From contig JBLIMV010000018.1 of NCBI GenBank assembly GCA_047638395.1, forward strand, positions 65,515-129,514: DNA of 64,000 bases, given 5' to 3'. The translations under genes were made by a program, and so were the position numbers. Within the stretch, counting starts at the first letter, position 1; every line of letters starts with the position of its first letter. The DNA is from CAXBCP01 sp047638395. Lineage in GTDB: Bacteria; Pseudomonadota; Alphaproteobacteria; MPNO01; UBA830. The notes under the pieces are model-generated. The model ran no database searches. It was not told where the DNA came from and worked only from the letters and a program-made list of their open reading frames with translations. This document shows positions 50,810 through 59,208 of this stretch, in pieces.

Positions 50810-51175
50810 CTATTTCTTTTTGCCGGTGATAGGCCGTGCCTTGCCTTTGCGGGTACGCGCGTTCGTATGCGTCCGCTGACCACGGACCGGAAGCCCACGG
50901 CGATGGCGCAGACCACGATAACAACCCATGTCCATCAAACGTTTGATGTTCATCGCTGTTTCGCGGCGCAGATCGCCCTCGATTACGAATTCCCGGTCCA
51001 GAATGTCGCGAATACGCGACAATTCATCATCTCCGAGATCATTTGCGCGGACATCCCAAGCGACGTTAGCCGCTTCACAGATTTTAACCGCAGACGTACG
51101 ACCGACGCCGTAAATATAGGTGAGCGCGATGGCCACCGGTTTGTTTGGCAGGTTTACACCCGAAATGCGAGCCAC
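50810..51175 (-). CDS. rpsM: 30S ribosomal protein S13
   Basis: A 121-aa small-subunit head protein that contacts the P-site tRNA and the large subunit. The N-terminus ARISGVNLPNKPVAIALTYIYGVGR and the basic tail GLRHRRGLPVRGQRTHTNARTRKG are typical. The start codon is GTG at 51175 with a strong AAGGAG site. It is the first gene of the transcription unit driven by the promoter at 51254-51281, followed by rpsK, rpoA and rplQ. rpmJ, often found just upstream in other groups, is absent here. Confidence 0.98.
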   Translation of the reverse strand: MARISGVNLPNKPVAIALTYIYGVGRTSAVKICEAANVAWDVRANDLGDDELSRIRDILDREFVIEGDLRRETAMNIKRLMDMGCYRGLRHRRGLPVRGQRTHTNARTRKGKARPITGKKK

Positions 51176-51253
51176 TACGCCTTCTCCTTAGCGTTCAAGT
51201 CTTTGAAATCATGATTAATTTTCCCGGTCGGTACTTTTGACCGAAGGGCCGGG

Positions 51254-51281
51254 AGTATACGGGCTAAAAGCATCAAGTCAA
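51254..51281 (-). promoter_or_regulatory. promoter of rpsM-rpsK-rpoA-rplQ
   Basis: On the minus strand, TTGACT (51281-51276), a 16-bp spacer and TATACT (51259-51254) form a near-consensus sigma70 promoter located just after the adk stop. The discriminator CCCGGCCC is strongly GC-rich, a hallmark of stringent (ppGpp-responsive) ribosomal promoters. A CGGT/ACCG hairpin can form at the start of the leader (51229-51243). Confidence 0.8.
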
Positions 51282-51285
51282 CCAT

Positions 51286-51936
51286 TCAGCCAGCCTCCAA
51301 AACGGCTTCGATCTGATGCGTTACATCGTCGATATCCGCCATTCCGTCGACGCCCGCGAGGACGCCTTTTCCGCCATAATACGGCAACAACGGGGCTGTT
51401 TGCGCATGATACGCCTCCAGCCGAGATGTCACAGTTTCCGCATTATCATCTTTCCGCCGGCTGAACTCGGTGGACCCGCAACTATCGCAGACCCCCTCCT
51501 TCGCCGGTTTCTGAAATTCATCGTGATAGCCCGCACCGCATTTGGCACAGCTATACCGGCCGGTAACCCGTCCAACCAGCGCGGCATCGTCGACTTTCAT
51601 CTCGATCACGTGGTTAAGCGCGAGGCCCATATTCTCCAGCATCTCATCGAGCGCTTCGGCCTGGGCCGTCGTCCTCGGAAAACCGTCGAGTATAAATCCG
51701 CCAGCACAATCGGGCTGCTGGATCCGGTCCTTAATCATGGCGATCATAATGTCGTCCGACACCAGTTCACCGCGTTCCATAATCGCTTTCGCCTGATTGC
51801 CGACATCGCTGCCCGACGCTACCGCCGCGCGCAGCATATCGCCGGTCGACAGCTGCACCAGACCACGGCCGTCTTCCAGGCGTTTAGCCTGGGTGCCTTT
51901 ACCGGCACCTGGCGGCCCAAGCAATATCAGGTTCAT
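51286..51936 (-). CDS. adk: adenylate kinase with zinc-binding lid
   Basis: A 216-aa AMP + ATP to 2 ADP phosphotransferase. The P-loop GPPGAGKGTQAKRL (residues 7-20), the AMP site TGDMLRAAV and the FPRT motif (DGFPRTTAQAEAL) are intact. The lid (about 125-160) has four cysteines, CAKCGAGY and CDSCGS, forming a structural zinc site as in Gram-positive and many alphaproteobacterial enzymes. It overlaps secY by 4 bp (ATGA), and a strong promoter for rpsM lies immediately behind it. Confidence 0.97.
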   Translation of the reverse strand: MNLILLGPPGAGKGTQAKRLEDGRGLVQLSTGDMLRAAVASGSDVGNQAKAIMERGELVSDDIMIAMIKDRIQQPDCAGGFILDGFPRTTAQAEALDEMLENMGLALNHVIEMKVDDAALVGRVTGRYSCAKCGAGYHDEFQKPAKEGVCDSCGSTEFSRRKDDNAETVTSRLEAYHAQTAPLLPYYGGKGVLAGVDGMADIDDVTHQIEAVLEAG

Positions 51937-53276
51937 CCGCGGCGCCCTTTCAGACGGGATTTCTTGACCAGCCCTTCATATTGATGGGCGATCAGATGCG
52001 ACTGAACCTGAGCGACGGTATCCATCGTCACAGTAACGACAATAAGCAGGCTGGTACCGCCAAAGTAGAATGGCACCCCGTACTGGGATATCAAAATCTC
52101 CGGCATGATACTGATCGCTGTCAGGTACGCTGCGCCAACAACGGTTAACCGGGTCAGAATGAAATCGAGATACTCGGCCGTATTCTTGCCAGGACGTATG
52201 CCGGGAACAAACCCGCCGTATTTCTTCAGGTTGTCTGCCGTCTCAGTCGGATTAAACACAACCGAGGTGTAGAAAAACGCGAAGAAGATGATCATCGCTG
52301 CATAGAGCAACAGATACATCGGCTGACCGCGACCAAGGCTGGCGGTGATGACACCAAGCCACTCCGGCCCGGAATTCGCCGAGAAGTTTGCGATCGTGAT
52401 CGGCAGCAGCAACAAAGAACTTGCGAAAATCGGCGGAATAACGCCGGCAGTGTTGACCTTCAGGGGGATATGCGAATTTTCCCCGCCAAACATCTTGTTT
52501 CCCTGTTGGCGTTTTGGATATTGGACCAAAACCCGTCGTTGTGCCCTCTCCACGTAAACAATGAAGGTGATGACGCCGACCGCCATAATCAGCAGGAACA
52601 TGATGAACAGGGCAGACAGTGCACCGGTGCGCCCGAGCTCCAACGTGCCGATCAGTGATGCGGGCATTTCCGCCACAATACCGGCGAAGATGATCAGCGA
52701 GATACCGTTACCGACACCGCGCGCCGTGATCTGCTCGCCGAGCCACATCAGGAACATCGTCCCGCCGACCAGGGTGATCACCGTGGTTGCCCGGAAGAAC
52801 GTACCCGGGTCGGTTACTGCGGCCCCCTGGGAACCGGTCATGCCTTCGAGGCCCACCGAAATCCCGTATGCCTGCAATGTTGCAAGCACCACTGTGCCGT
52901 AGCGAGTGTATTGATTGAGTTTCTTTCGGCCGACTTCGCCCTCTTTTTTCAAACCTTCGAAATGAGGATGAATGGCCTGCAGCAGCTGCATAATGATCGA
53001 TGCCGAGATATACGGCATGATATTTAGCGCGAAGATGGTCATCCGGCCGAATGCGCCGCCGGCGAACATGTCGAACATACCGAGAATACCGCCGGCCTGC
53101 TGCTGGAAGATATCCTGCAGAATCGACGGATCGATACCGGGCAGCGGAATCCACGTGCCCAGCCGATAGACGATGAGCGCACCCAGTGTAAACCAGATGC
53201 GCTTCTTCAGTTCGGTGGCCTTCGCAAAATTCGAAAAGTTAATCTGCGAGGCAAGTTGTTCGGCGGCTGACGCCAT
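51933..53276 (-). CDS. secY: protein translocase subunit SecY
   Basis: A 447-aa channel subunit of the Sec translocon with ten transmembrane helices. Landmarks are KKRIWFTLGALIVYRLGTWIPLPGI at the first helix, GIMPYISASIIMQLL-type (NIMPYISASIIMQLLQ), GQPMYLLLYAAMIIFFAFFYTSVVFNP and the C-terminal EGLVKKSRLKGRRG. It is complete. It begins 3 bp after rplO and overlaps adk, the standard spc-operon order. Confidence 0.98.
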   Translation of the reverse strand: MASAAEQLASQINFSNFAKATELKKRIWFTLGALIVYRLGTWIPLPGIDPSILQDIFQQQAGGILGMFDMFAGGAFGRMTIFALNIMPYISASIIMQLLQAIHPHFEGLKKEGEVGRKKLNQYTRYGTVVLATLQAYGISVGLEGMTGSQGAAVTDPGTFFRATTVITLVGGTMFLMWLGEQITARGVGNGISLIIFAGIVAEMPASLIGTLELGRTGALSALFIMFLLIMAVGVITFIVYVERAQRRVLVQYPKRQQGNKMFGGENSHIPLKVNTAGVIPPIFASSLLLLPITIANFSANSGPEWLGVITASLGRGQPMYLLLYAAMIIFFAFFYTSVVFNPTETADNLKKYGGFVPGIRPGKNTAEYLDFILTRLTVVGAAYLTAISIMPEILISQYGVPFYFGGTSLLIVVTVTMDTVAQVQSHLIAHQYEGLVKKSRLKGRRG

Positions 53277-53279
53277 AAA

Positions 53280-53846
53280 CTATTCCTTGTCCGACTCCTG
53301 AACGTCGCCCCCGTCTTTGCTCGCAGGAGCGGCCTTTTTAGCAGCGCCCCTGTTGGCCTTTTTCGAATCTTCGGCTCTTACCTTCGCAACGGTGGTTACC
53401 GTTACACTGCCGCCGGCCTTCTCGACCGCCTCGATGGCACCTTTCGATGCGCCCGAAAGCTCAATGGTCAATTTGGCGCTGAGTTCACCTTTTGCAAGGA
53501 GGCGTACGCCATCTCTCACAGATTTGATCACACCGGCCTCTACCAGTGCCGTTTCGGTCACAGGCTTTCCGGCGTCGAGCTTGCCGGCATCGACTGCCTG
53601 CTGCAAACGACTGAGATTTACGATCCGGTAGTTCTTCCGGAAGATATTCGTGAAGCCACCCTTCGGCAGACGACGATAAAGCGGCATCTGGCCGCCTTCA
53701 AAGCCGAGAAGCGAGACACCACTGCGCGATTTCTGGCCCTTGTGACCACGTCCCGCCGTTTTACCGGTGCCGGACGCAATGCCACGACCCACACGTTTGC
53801 GGGGGGCGCGTGCGCCCTCGTTGTCGGAAATCTCATTCAATCGCAT
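53280..53846 (-). CDS. rplO: 50S ribosomal protein L15 with extended tail
   Basis: A 188-aa large-subunit assembly protein. GKRVGRGIASGTGKTAGRGHKGQKSRSG (about residues 17-45) and FEGGQMPLYRRLPKGGF are diagnostic. At 188 aa it is clearly longer than the usual 145-160: the last 30 or so residues form a charged Lys/Ala/Asp tail (KKANRGAAKKAAPASKDGG and ESDKE) absent from E. coli L15. It lies 82 bp after rpmD, the largest gap within the spc part, and 3 bp before secY. Confidence 0.97.
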   Translation of the reverse strand: MRLNEISDNEGARAPRKRVGRGIASGTGKTAGRGHKGQKSRSGVSLLGFEGGQMPLYRRLPKGGFTNIFRKNYRIVNLSRLQQAVDAGKLDAGKPVTETALVEAGVIKSVRDGVRLLAKGELSAKLTIELSGASKGAIEAVEKAGGSVTVTTVAKVRAEDSKKANRGAAKKAAPASKDGGDVQESDKE

Positions 53847-53928
53847 TTATCTAACTCCTGCAGGCGCATATTTTCTGCGCAGCCGCGTTCACATTTCCCG
53901 TCTTCGAACAAACAGGTCTTTGACGAAT

Positions 53929-54120
53929 TTAGTCTTCGACGCGGACGAGATGCTTCACTTTGTTGATCATCCCTCGGACCGAAGGCGTATCTTCAAGCTC
54001 GCTTGTCCGATGCATCTTGTTCAAACCAAGACCAACCAGCGTTGCGCGCTGATCTTTCGGGCGTCCAATCGGGCTACCGGTCTGGGTAACCCGAATCTTA
54101 TTTTTGTTAACGTCTGCCAT
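53929..54120 (-). CDS. rpmD: 50S ribosomal protein L30
   Basis: A 63-aa large-subunit protein. The sequence NKIRVTQTGSPIGRPKDQRATLVGLGLNKMHRT is typical of bacterial L30, with the conserved VGLGLNKMHRTSELEDTPSVRGMI segment. Length is normal. It begins 3 bp after rpsE and sits in its expected spc-operon position before rplO. Confidence 0.97.
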   Translation of the reverse strand: MADVNKNKIRVTQTGSPIGRPKDQRATLVGLGLNKMHRTSELEDTPSVRGMINKVKHLVRVED

Positions 54121-54123
54121 CTA

Positions 54124-54678
54124 TCAGGCCTCCACCTGCTCCTCGCCACGACGGCCGACGATATCGCCAACCTTCCGGCCACGCCGGGATGCCACCATGC
54201 GAGGGGACTGTAGGTTCGACAGAGCGTCAAAGGTCGCTTTGATCATGTTATGCGGGTTCTGTGTGCCAATCGATTTGGCAACCACATCCTGCAGACCGAG
54301 CGTCTCGAAAATGGCGCGCATCGGACCGCCAGCAATAATTCCAGTTCCAGGAGGCGCCGCACGCAGCACAACCTTGCCTGCGCCATAACGTCCGAGCACA
54401 TCGTGATGCAGTGTCCGTCCTTCACGCAGCGGAACGCGGATCATATTCTTTTTGGCTTTCTCGGTACCTTTGCGAATTGCTTCCGGTACTTCGCGGGCCT
54501 TGCCCGACGCAAAACCAACGCGGCCTTTCTGATCACCAACCACCACAAGGGCGGCAAAAGCAAAGCGACGTCCGCCCTTCACCACCTTAGCAGTACGATT
54601 AATATCGACGAGTTTGTCGATAATATCGGTCTGTTCCTGTCGATCAGGCCTGTTGTCGCGTCTCGGATTCCGTGCCAT
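54124..54678 (-). CDS. rpsE: 30S ribosomal protein S5
   Basis: A 184-aa small-subunit protein affecting decoding accuracy. The double-stranded RNA-binding N-terminal domain (IDINRTAKVVKGGRRFAFAALVVVGD-type sequence, residues about 22-50) and GSGIIAGGPMRAIFETLG-like AGGPMRAIFE segment are clear. Met/Arg-rich leader NPRRDNRPDRQEQT matches alphaproteobacterial S5. It lies between rplR and rpmD with short gaps. Confidence 0.98.
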   Translation of the reverse strand: MARNPRRDNRPDRQEQTDIIDKLVDINRTAKVVKGGRRFAFAALVVVGDQKGRVGFASGKAREVPEAIRKGTEKAKKNMIRVPLREGRTLHHDVLGRYGAGKVVLRAAPPGTGIIAGGPMRAIFETLGLQDVVAKSIGTQNPHNMIKATFDALSNLQSPRMVASRRGRKVGDIVGRRGEEQVEA

Positions 54679-54689
54679 GCGTATCTCTC

Positions 54690-55040
54690 CTAAAATTCCA
54701 GCCCGCCTTCGCGGGCGGCATCGGCCAGCGCCTTAACGCGGCCGTGATAGAGATAGGGTCCGCGATCGAACACTACCGATTTAATTCCTTTTTCAGCCGC
54801 GCGCTGCGCAACCAGCTTGCCGACCTCGGTGGCCACATTCTGATTGGCGCCACTCGCAACCGACTTTTCTATGCTGGACGCAGACGCGACGGTAAGACCC
54901 GTCGTATCGTCGATGACCTGAGCATAAATGTACTTGTTGGAACGGAACACGGAGAGCCGCGGGCGCCCATTTGCGCTTCGCAGTATCTGTTTCCGGACGC
55001 GCGCCCGGCGCCGTTTTTCGAGTCTCGCTGTATCGGCCAT
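54690..55040 (-). CDS. rplR: 50S ribosomal protein L18
   Basis: A 116-aa 5S rRNA-binding protein. The basic N-terminus LEKRRRARVRKQILRSANGRPRLSVFRSNKYIYAQVIDD and the C-terminal VVFDRGPYLYHGRVKALADAAREGGLEF are diagnostic. It starts 2 bp after rplF and precedes rpsE by 11 bp. Confidence 0.98.
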   Translation of the reverse strand: MADTARLEKRRRARVRKQILRSANGRPRLSVFRSNKYIYAQVIDDTTGLTVASASSIEKSVASGANQNVATEVGKLVAQRAAEKGIKSVVFDRGPYLYHGRVKALADAAREGGLEF

Positions 55041-55042
55041 GA

Positions 55043-55576
55043 CTATTTCTTCTTACCTTCTTTGCGGATGATAATTTCATCCGCATATCTCACGCCCTTG
55101 CCCTTATAGGGTTCGGGTTTTCGGTAGCTGCGAATTTCCGCTGCTACCTGCCCAACAACCTGGTTGTTCGCACCGGAGATCACGATTTCCGTCTGGTTCG
55201 GAACATCGACCTTGATGCCTTCCGGAAGCGGATAACGGATTTCGTGGCTATGCCCGAGCTGCAGAACAAGTTCCTTACCCTGCATTGCCGCACGATAACC
55301 AACACCGGTGATCAGGAGCTTCTTACTGAAGCCCTCAGAAACACCCGTAACGAGGTTGCTCAGCAAGCTGCGGGTTGTACCCCACATCATGCGGGCGCGT
55401 TTGCCATCATTTGCGGGCTTAACCCAAATCATGTTGTCTTCACGTGACACTTCCACGTCATCGACAACTTTCATGGTCAATTCGCCCAGCTTACCTTTTG
55501 CCTTGATCTCCCCTGCAGCGATCTCAAGATCAACTCCACTGGGAACTTCAACCGGCACCATTCCGACGCGTGACAT
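55043..55576 (-). CDS. rplF: 50S ribosomal protein L6
   Basis: A 177-aa protein near the sarcin-ricin loop. It has the duplicated L6 fold: an N-terminal half starting SRVGMVPVEVPSGVD and a C-terminal half with the highly conserved EIRSYRKPEPYKGKGVRYADE. Length is the standard 177. It follows rpsH by 18 bp and is 2 bp from rplR. Confidence 0.98.
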   Translation of the reverse strand: MSRVGMVPVEVPSGVDLEIAAGEIKAKGKLGELTMKVVDDVEVSREDNMIWVKPANDGKRARMMWGTTRSLLSNLVTGVSEGFSKKLLITGVGYRAAMQGKELVLQLGHSHEIRYPLPEGIKVDVPNQTEIVISGANNQVVGQVAAEIRSYRKPEPYKGKGVRYADEIIIRKEGKKK

Positions 55577-55594
55577 AATATTGCTCCTGCGTCC

Positions 55595-55993
55595 CTAAAA
55601 GACTTCGCAGATTACCTCGCCACCAACATTGGCAGCGCGGGCCTCGTTATCAGACATGACACCCTGAGGTGTCGAAAGGATCGATATACCCAATCCGTTA
55701 AACACGGACGGCAGATCCTTGATCTTCGAATATACGCGGCGACCTGGCTTGGACACCCGCTGGATGTGCCGGATTACCGGCGATCCATCGTGGTATTTAA
55801 GCTCGACACGCAACTGGTTCAGACCATCGCGGAATTCTTCGGTTTCGTAACCGCGAATATAGCCTTCACGCTTCAATACTTCGAGCACACTGGCGCGGAG
55901 CTTGGAGCTCGGCGCGGTCACAGCGCTCTTATTGGCCCGCTGTCCATTACGGATACGAGTCAAAAGATCGCCGACGGGATCAGTCATTGTCAT
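55595..55993 (-). CDS. rpsH: 30S ribosomal protein S8
   Basis: A 132-aa small-subunit protein that binds 16S rRNA helix 21 and, in some bacteria, represses the spc operon. The sequence DPVGDLLTRIRNGQRANKS and the C-terminal GISILSTPQGVMSDNEAR are typical. I start at ATG 55993, behind AGGGGGA; a second ATG two codons later is an alternative, and the long upstream open frame to 56170 is only a shadow of rpsN. Confidence 0.97.
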   Translation of the reverse strand: MTMTDPVGDLLTRIRNGQRANKSAVTAPSSKLRASVLEVLKREGYIRGYETEEFRDGLNQLRVELKYHDGSPVIRHIQRVSKPGRRVYSKIKDLPSVFNGLGISILSTPQGVMSDNEARAANVGGEVICEVF

Positions 55994-56006
55994 CGGTGTG
56001 TTCCCC

Positions 56007-56312
56007 CTACCAGCTCGACTTGACCATCCCGGGGATATGCCCGGAAGAGGCCAGTTCACGAAGCGCAATACGCGACATCTTAAACTTTTTGTATACACCG
56101 CGTGGACGGCCTGTGATTTCGCACCGGCTCTGAACCCGCACTTGCGCCGAATTACGCGGCAGCTTCGCAAGCTTCAGGCGAGCCTGAAATTGCTCTTCCA
56201 TCGGAAGATCACGATTATCCGCAATCGCCTTCAGGCGTTCGCGCTTACCGTGAAATTTCTTAGCCAAGCGGCGACGTTTTTCGTTACGTTCAATGGCGCT
56301 TTTCTTTGCCAT
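56007..56312 (-). CDS. rpsN: 30S ribosomal protein S14
   Basis: A 101-aa protein of the long, zinc-free S14 type. AKKSAIERNEKRRRLAKKFHGKRERLKAI and the C-terminal RCEITGRPRGVYKKFKMSRIALRELASSGHIPGMVKSSW are diagnostic; the CxxC pairs of the zinc form are missing. It lies between rplE and rpsH. Confidence 0.98.
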   Translation of the reverse strand: MAKKSAIERNEKRRRLAKKFHGKRERLKAIADNRDLPMEEQFQARLKLAKLPRNSAQVRVQSRCEITGRPRGVYKKFKMSRIALRELASSGHIPGMVKSSW

Positions 56313-56330
56313 GTCTTCCTCCCAATCCCG

Positions 56331-56873
56331 TTAGCTAGTAAACGGGAAATTGAAACCCTTAAGCAGCGCACGTGCCTGCTCGTCGTCGGGTGCCGTCGTA
56401 CAAACGACGATGTCCATACCCCGGAATTCATCAACTTGATCGTAGTCGATTTCCGGGAAAATGATCTGCTCGGTAATGCCCGTGGCGTAATTGCCACGAC
56501 CATCAAAACTCTTCGGCGACAGGCCGCGAAAGTCACGAACGCGCGGAAGCGCGATATTGACCAGACGGTCGACGAATTCATACATACGGTCGCGCCGCAG
56601 CGTCACTTTGACGCCGATCGGCATGCCTTCGCGAAGCTTGAACGTCGCAACCGACTTACGGGCGCGGACGATCACGGGCTTCTGGCCGGCAATAACCGTC
56701 ATATCGCGCGCTGCATTATCGACCTTCTTGGAATCGTTGACGGCTTCGCCAACACCCATATTGAGCACGACCTTGTCCAGCCGCGGGATCTGCATCGGAT
56801 TTGCGTATCCGAACTGCTCCTGCATGGACGCCCGGATTTCCGATGCGTAGATATCTTGTAAACGCGTTCCCAT
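56331..56873 (-). CDS. rplE: 50S ribosomal protein L5
   Basis: A 180-aa 5S rRNA-binding protein of the central protuberance. Conserved segments are PRLDKVVLNMGVGEAVNDSK, AGQKPVIVRARKSVATFKLREGMPIGVKVTLR and RDFRGLSPKSFDGRGNY. Two consecutive ATG codons occur; I choose the second (56873) because the AGGGAG site is then 6 bp away, against 3 bp for the first. It begins about 10 bp after rplX. Confidence 0.97.
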   Translation of the reverse strand: MGTRLQDIYASEIRASMQEQFGYANPMQIPRLDKVVLNMGVGEAVNDSKKVDNAARDMTVIAGQKPVIVRARKSVATFKLREGMPIGVKVTLRRDRMYEFVDRLVNIALPRVRDFRGLSPKSFDGRGNYATGITEQIIFPEIDYDQVDEFRGMDIVVCTTAPDDEQARALLKGFNFPFTS

Positions 56874-56883
56874 CATCGGCTCC

Positions 56884-57198
56884 CTAATCGATCACTTCGC
56901 CGGACCGCTTCGCATAGCGGACCTTGCGGCCGTCTTCGAGTGAACGGAAACCGACACGAGTGGCTTCTCCACCATCCGGATCAATCAACGCCACATTAGA
57001 CATGTGGATCGATGCTTCCTTCTCGACGATACCGCCCTGCTGGGTCTGGGTTTGGCGCTCATGGCGTTTCACCATATGCACACCCTGAACCAGGACACGA
57101 CTATCGTCGCCCATCACTTTGAGCACGTTGCCCTTTTTACCTTTGTCGCGACCGGAGATGACAATCACCTCGTCGCCTTTTCTAATTCGCGCAGCCAT
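56884..57198 (-). CDS. rplX: 50S ribosomal protein L24
   Basis: A 104-aa assembly-initiator protein. The KOW motif is RKGDEVIVISGRDKGKKGNVLKV at the N-terminus, followed by VQGVHMVKRHERQTQTQQGGIVEKEASIHMSNV. The length is standard. It follows rplN by 22 bp and precedes rplE. Confidence 0.98.
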   Translation of the reverse strand: MAARIRKGDEVIVISGRDKGKKGNVLKVMGDDSRVLVQGVHMVKRHERQTQTQQGGIVEKEASIHMSNVALIDPDGGEATRVGFRSLEDGRKVRYAKRSGEVID

Positions 57199-57220
57199 TT
57201 ACTTGCTCCGATTCCCCCGC

Positions 57221-57589
57221 CTACAGAACTTCTGGGGCGAGAGAAATTATTTTCATGTATTTCCGGGCACGCAGCTCGCGAGTCACCGGACCGAAAATTC
57301 GTGTACCAATCGGCTCGTTCGCATTGTTCAGTATCACCGCCGCATTCCGATCGAACCGGATGGTCGTGCCATCGGCACGGCGGATTTCCTTGGACGTCCG
57401 AACGATAACTGCGCGGTGCACATCACCCTTCTTCACGCGTCCACGCGGAATAGCTTCCTTAACGGAAACAACGATGACGTCACCGACTGTCGCCCAGCGC
57501 CGCTTCGAGCCGCCCAGAATCCGTATGCACTGCACACGGCGTGCGCCGGAGTTGTCGGCGACCTCTAGGTTGGATTCAGGGATAATCAT
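57221..57589 (-). CDS. rplN: 50S ribosomal protein L14
   Basis: A 122-aa protein at the subunit interface. MIIPESNLEVADNSGARRVQCIRILGG and the GDVIVVSVKEAIPRGRVKKGDVHRAVIVRT segments are near-invariant in bacteria, and the length of 122 is exact. It follows rpsQ by 26 bp. Confidence 0.99.
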   Translation of the reverse strand: MIIPESNLEVADNSGARRVQCIRILGGSKRRWATVGDVIVVSVKEAIPRGRVKKGDVHRAVIVRTSKEIRRADGTTIRFDRNAAVILNNANEPIGTRIFGPVTRELRARKYMKIISLAPEVL

Positions 57590-57615
57590 TTATCTTGTCC
57601 TTGTACGTCAGCGCT

Positions 57616-57852
57616 TCACGCGTCGTCGAAGATGACTTCCCAGGTCTTCGACTTGGAAATTGGTTTGCATTCGCGAATACGGACGACCTCGCCCGCTTTG
57701 CACTTATTTTCGGGATCATGTGCGGCAAACTTCTTCGAGCGCCGGATGATCTTCTTATAGAGCGGGTGCTGGACCTGGCGTTCGACGCGAACCGTGACGG
57801 TCTTGTCGGCCTTGTCGGAAACAACCGTTCCCTGGAGAATTCTTTTAGGCAT
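57616..57852 (-). CDS. rpsQ: 30S ribosomal protein S17
   Basis: A 78-aa OB-fold primary 16S rRNA-binding protein. It begins PKRILQGTVVSDKADKTVTVRVER and contains HPLYKKIIRRSKKFAAHDPENKCKAGEVV, all typical of S17. It follows rpmC by 15 bp in the S10 operon. Confidence 0.98.
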   Translation of the reverse strand: MPKRILQGTVVSDKADKTVTVRVERQVQHPLYKKIIRRSKKFAAHDPENKCKAGEVVRIRECKPISKSKTWEVIFDDA

Positions 57853-57867
57853 AGTCTCTACCGTTCC

Positions 57868-58077
57868 TTACGACGCAGCGGCGGCAACAAGCCGACGCTC
57901 GGTCATCACCGTCTGTATTCTTGCGATATCGCGACGAACATCGCCGACGCGGCTTGTGGCCTCAAGCTGGCCAGATGCACGCTGAAAGCGCAGGTTCAAC
58001 TGCTCACGCTTCAGTTTCTGCAAATCATCTTTTAATTCGTCGTCAGATTTCTGACGAAGATCAGCTGCTACAGCCAT
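57868..58077 (-). CDS. rpmC: 50S ribosomal protein L29
   Basis: A 69-aa helical hairpin protein at the tunnel exit. The KSDDELKDDLQKLKREQLNLRFQRASGQLEATSRVGDVRRDIARIQTVM pattern is diagnostic. It starts 3 bp after rplP and precedes rpsQ. Confidence 0.97.
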   Translation of the reverse strand: MAVAADLRQKSDDELKDDLQKLKREQLNLRFQRASGQLEATSRVGDVRRDIARIQTVMTERRLVAAAAS

Positions 58078-58080
58078 GAC

Positions 58081-58503
58081 TTAAGCCCCTCCGCCAACAA
58101 GACGTGTCACAATTTTCGTCTGCACCGGCAGTTTGGCCGCCGCAAGCTCAAGCGCCACTTTGGCGATATCCTGGGGCACGCCGTCGATTTCAAACATAAT
58201 CCGACCGGGCTTAACGCGCGCTGCCCAGTACTCTACCGAACCCTTACCTTTACCCTGGCGGACTTCAGCAGGTTTCTGCGTCACCGGCACATCGGGGAAA
58301 ATACGGATCCAGACGCGTCCGGACCGGCGCATGTGGCGCGTGATCGCCCGCCGCGAGGCCTCGATCTGACGCGCGGTCACACGACCAGGCGTCAATGCCT
58401 TAAGTCCGTACGAGCCGAACGTAAGGGTCGTCGCGCCCTTAGCATTTCCCTTAATCCGGCCCTTAAAGGCCTTGCGGAATTTCGTTTTCTTTGGTGCCAG
58501 CAT
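58081..58503 (-). CDS. rplP: 50S ribosomal protein L16
   Basis: A 140-aa protein that organises the A-site region of 23S rRNA. APKKTKFRKAFKGRIKGNAKG, FGSYGLKALTPGRVTARQIEASRRAITRHMRRSGRVWIRIFPD and the QGKGKGSVEYWAARVKPGRIMFE segment are conserved. It is slightly longer than the 137 aa typical length through a small C-terminal change. It follows rpsC by 24 bp. Confidence 0.98.
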   Translation of the reverse strand: MLAPKKTKFRKAFKGRIKGNAKGATTLTFGSYGLKALTPGRVTARQIEASRRAITRHMRRSGRVWIRIFPDVPVTQKPAEVRQGKGKGSVEYWAARVKPGRIMFEIDGVPQDIAKVALELAAAKLPVQTKIVTRLVGGGA

Positions 58504-58527
58504 CTTAGTGTTCCTGTTTTCCGGTTC

Positions 58528-59208
58528 TTACCGGCTGACTTGCTGTTCCTGAAGACGCTTATCCTGCGCCATCGGGTCATGCGCAAGGATTTCGCCCTTA
58601 CAGATCCAGACTTTGACGCCGCATGCGCCATAAGTGGTCCGGCCCGTCGCTGTGCCGTAATCAACGTCGGCGCGCAGCGTGTGAAGCGGCACACGACCTT
58701 CGCGATACCATTCCGTCCGCGCGATTTCCGCACCACCGAGCCGACCGGCGCAGTTGATCCGGATACCTTCGGCACCGAGGCGCATTGCCGACTGAACGGC
58801 ACGCTTCATGGCCCGACGGAACGCAACCCGGCGTTCAAGCTGCTGCGCGATGTTCTCGGCAACCAGCTTCGCATCAATTTCGGGCTTGCGAATTTCGACG
58901 ATGTTCAGATGAACCTCGCTATTCGTCATGCGGGAGATGTCCTGACGGAGCTTCTCGATATCCGCGCCCTTTTTGCCGATCACAACACCCGGACGAGCCG
59001 AATGAATGGTGACGCGGGCTTTCTTGGCCGGACGCTCGATAACAACGCGGCTGATGCCCGCCTGAGCAAGGCGATCGAAGAGAAATGTACGCAGTTTGAT
59101 GTCTTCATGCAGAAGACCCGCATAATTCTCATCATTCGCATACCAGCGGGAATCCCACGTACGGTTGATACCGAGGCGAAGCCCAATCGGATTTACTTTT
59201 TGCCCCAT
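58528..59208 (-). CDS. rpsC: 30S ribosomal protein S3
   Basis: A 226-aa head protein with an N-terminal KH domain and a C-terminal S3 domain. GQKVNPIGLRLGINRTWDSRWYA opens the protein, the KH loop is VIGKKGADIEKLR, and RAMKRAVQSAMRLGAEGIRINCAGRLGGAEIARTEWYREGRVPLHTLRADVDYG follows. Its ATG overlaps the rplV stop by one base (TGATG). Confidence 0.98.
   Translation of the reverse strand: MGQKVNPIGLRLGINRTWDSRWYANDENYAGLLHEDIKLRTFLFDRLAQAGISRVVIERPAKKARVTIHSARPGVVIGKKGADIEKLRQDISRMTNSEVHLNIVEIRKPEIDAKLVAENIAQQLERRVAFRRAMKRAVQSAMRLGAEGIRINCAGRLGGAEIARTEWYREGRVPLHTLRADVDYGTATGRTTYGACGVKVWICKGEILAHDPMAQDKRLQEQQVSR

Noticed and set aside
55994..56170. 59-codon N-terminal extension of rpsH
   Set aside because: The extension reads through rpsN in another frame; S8 starts normally at 55993 with a good ribosome binding site.
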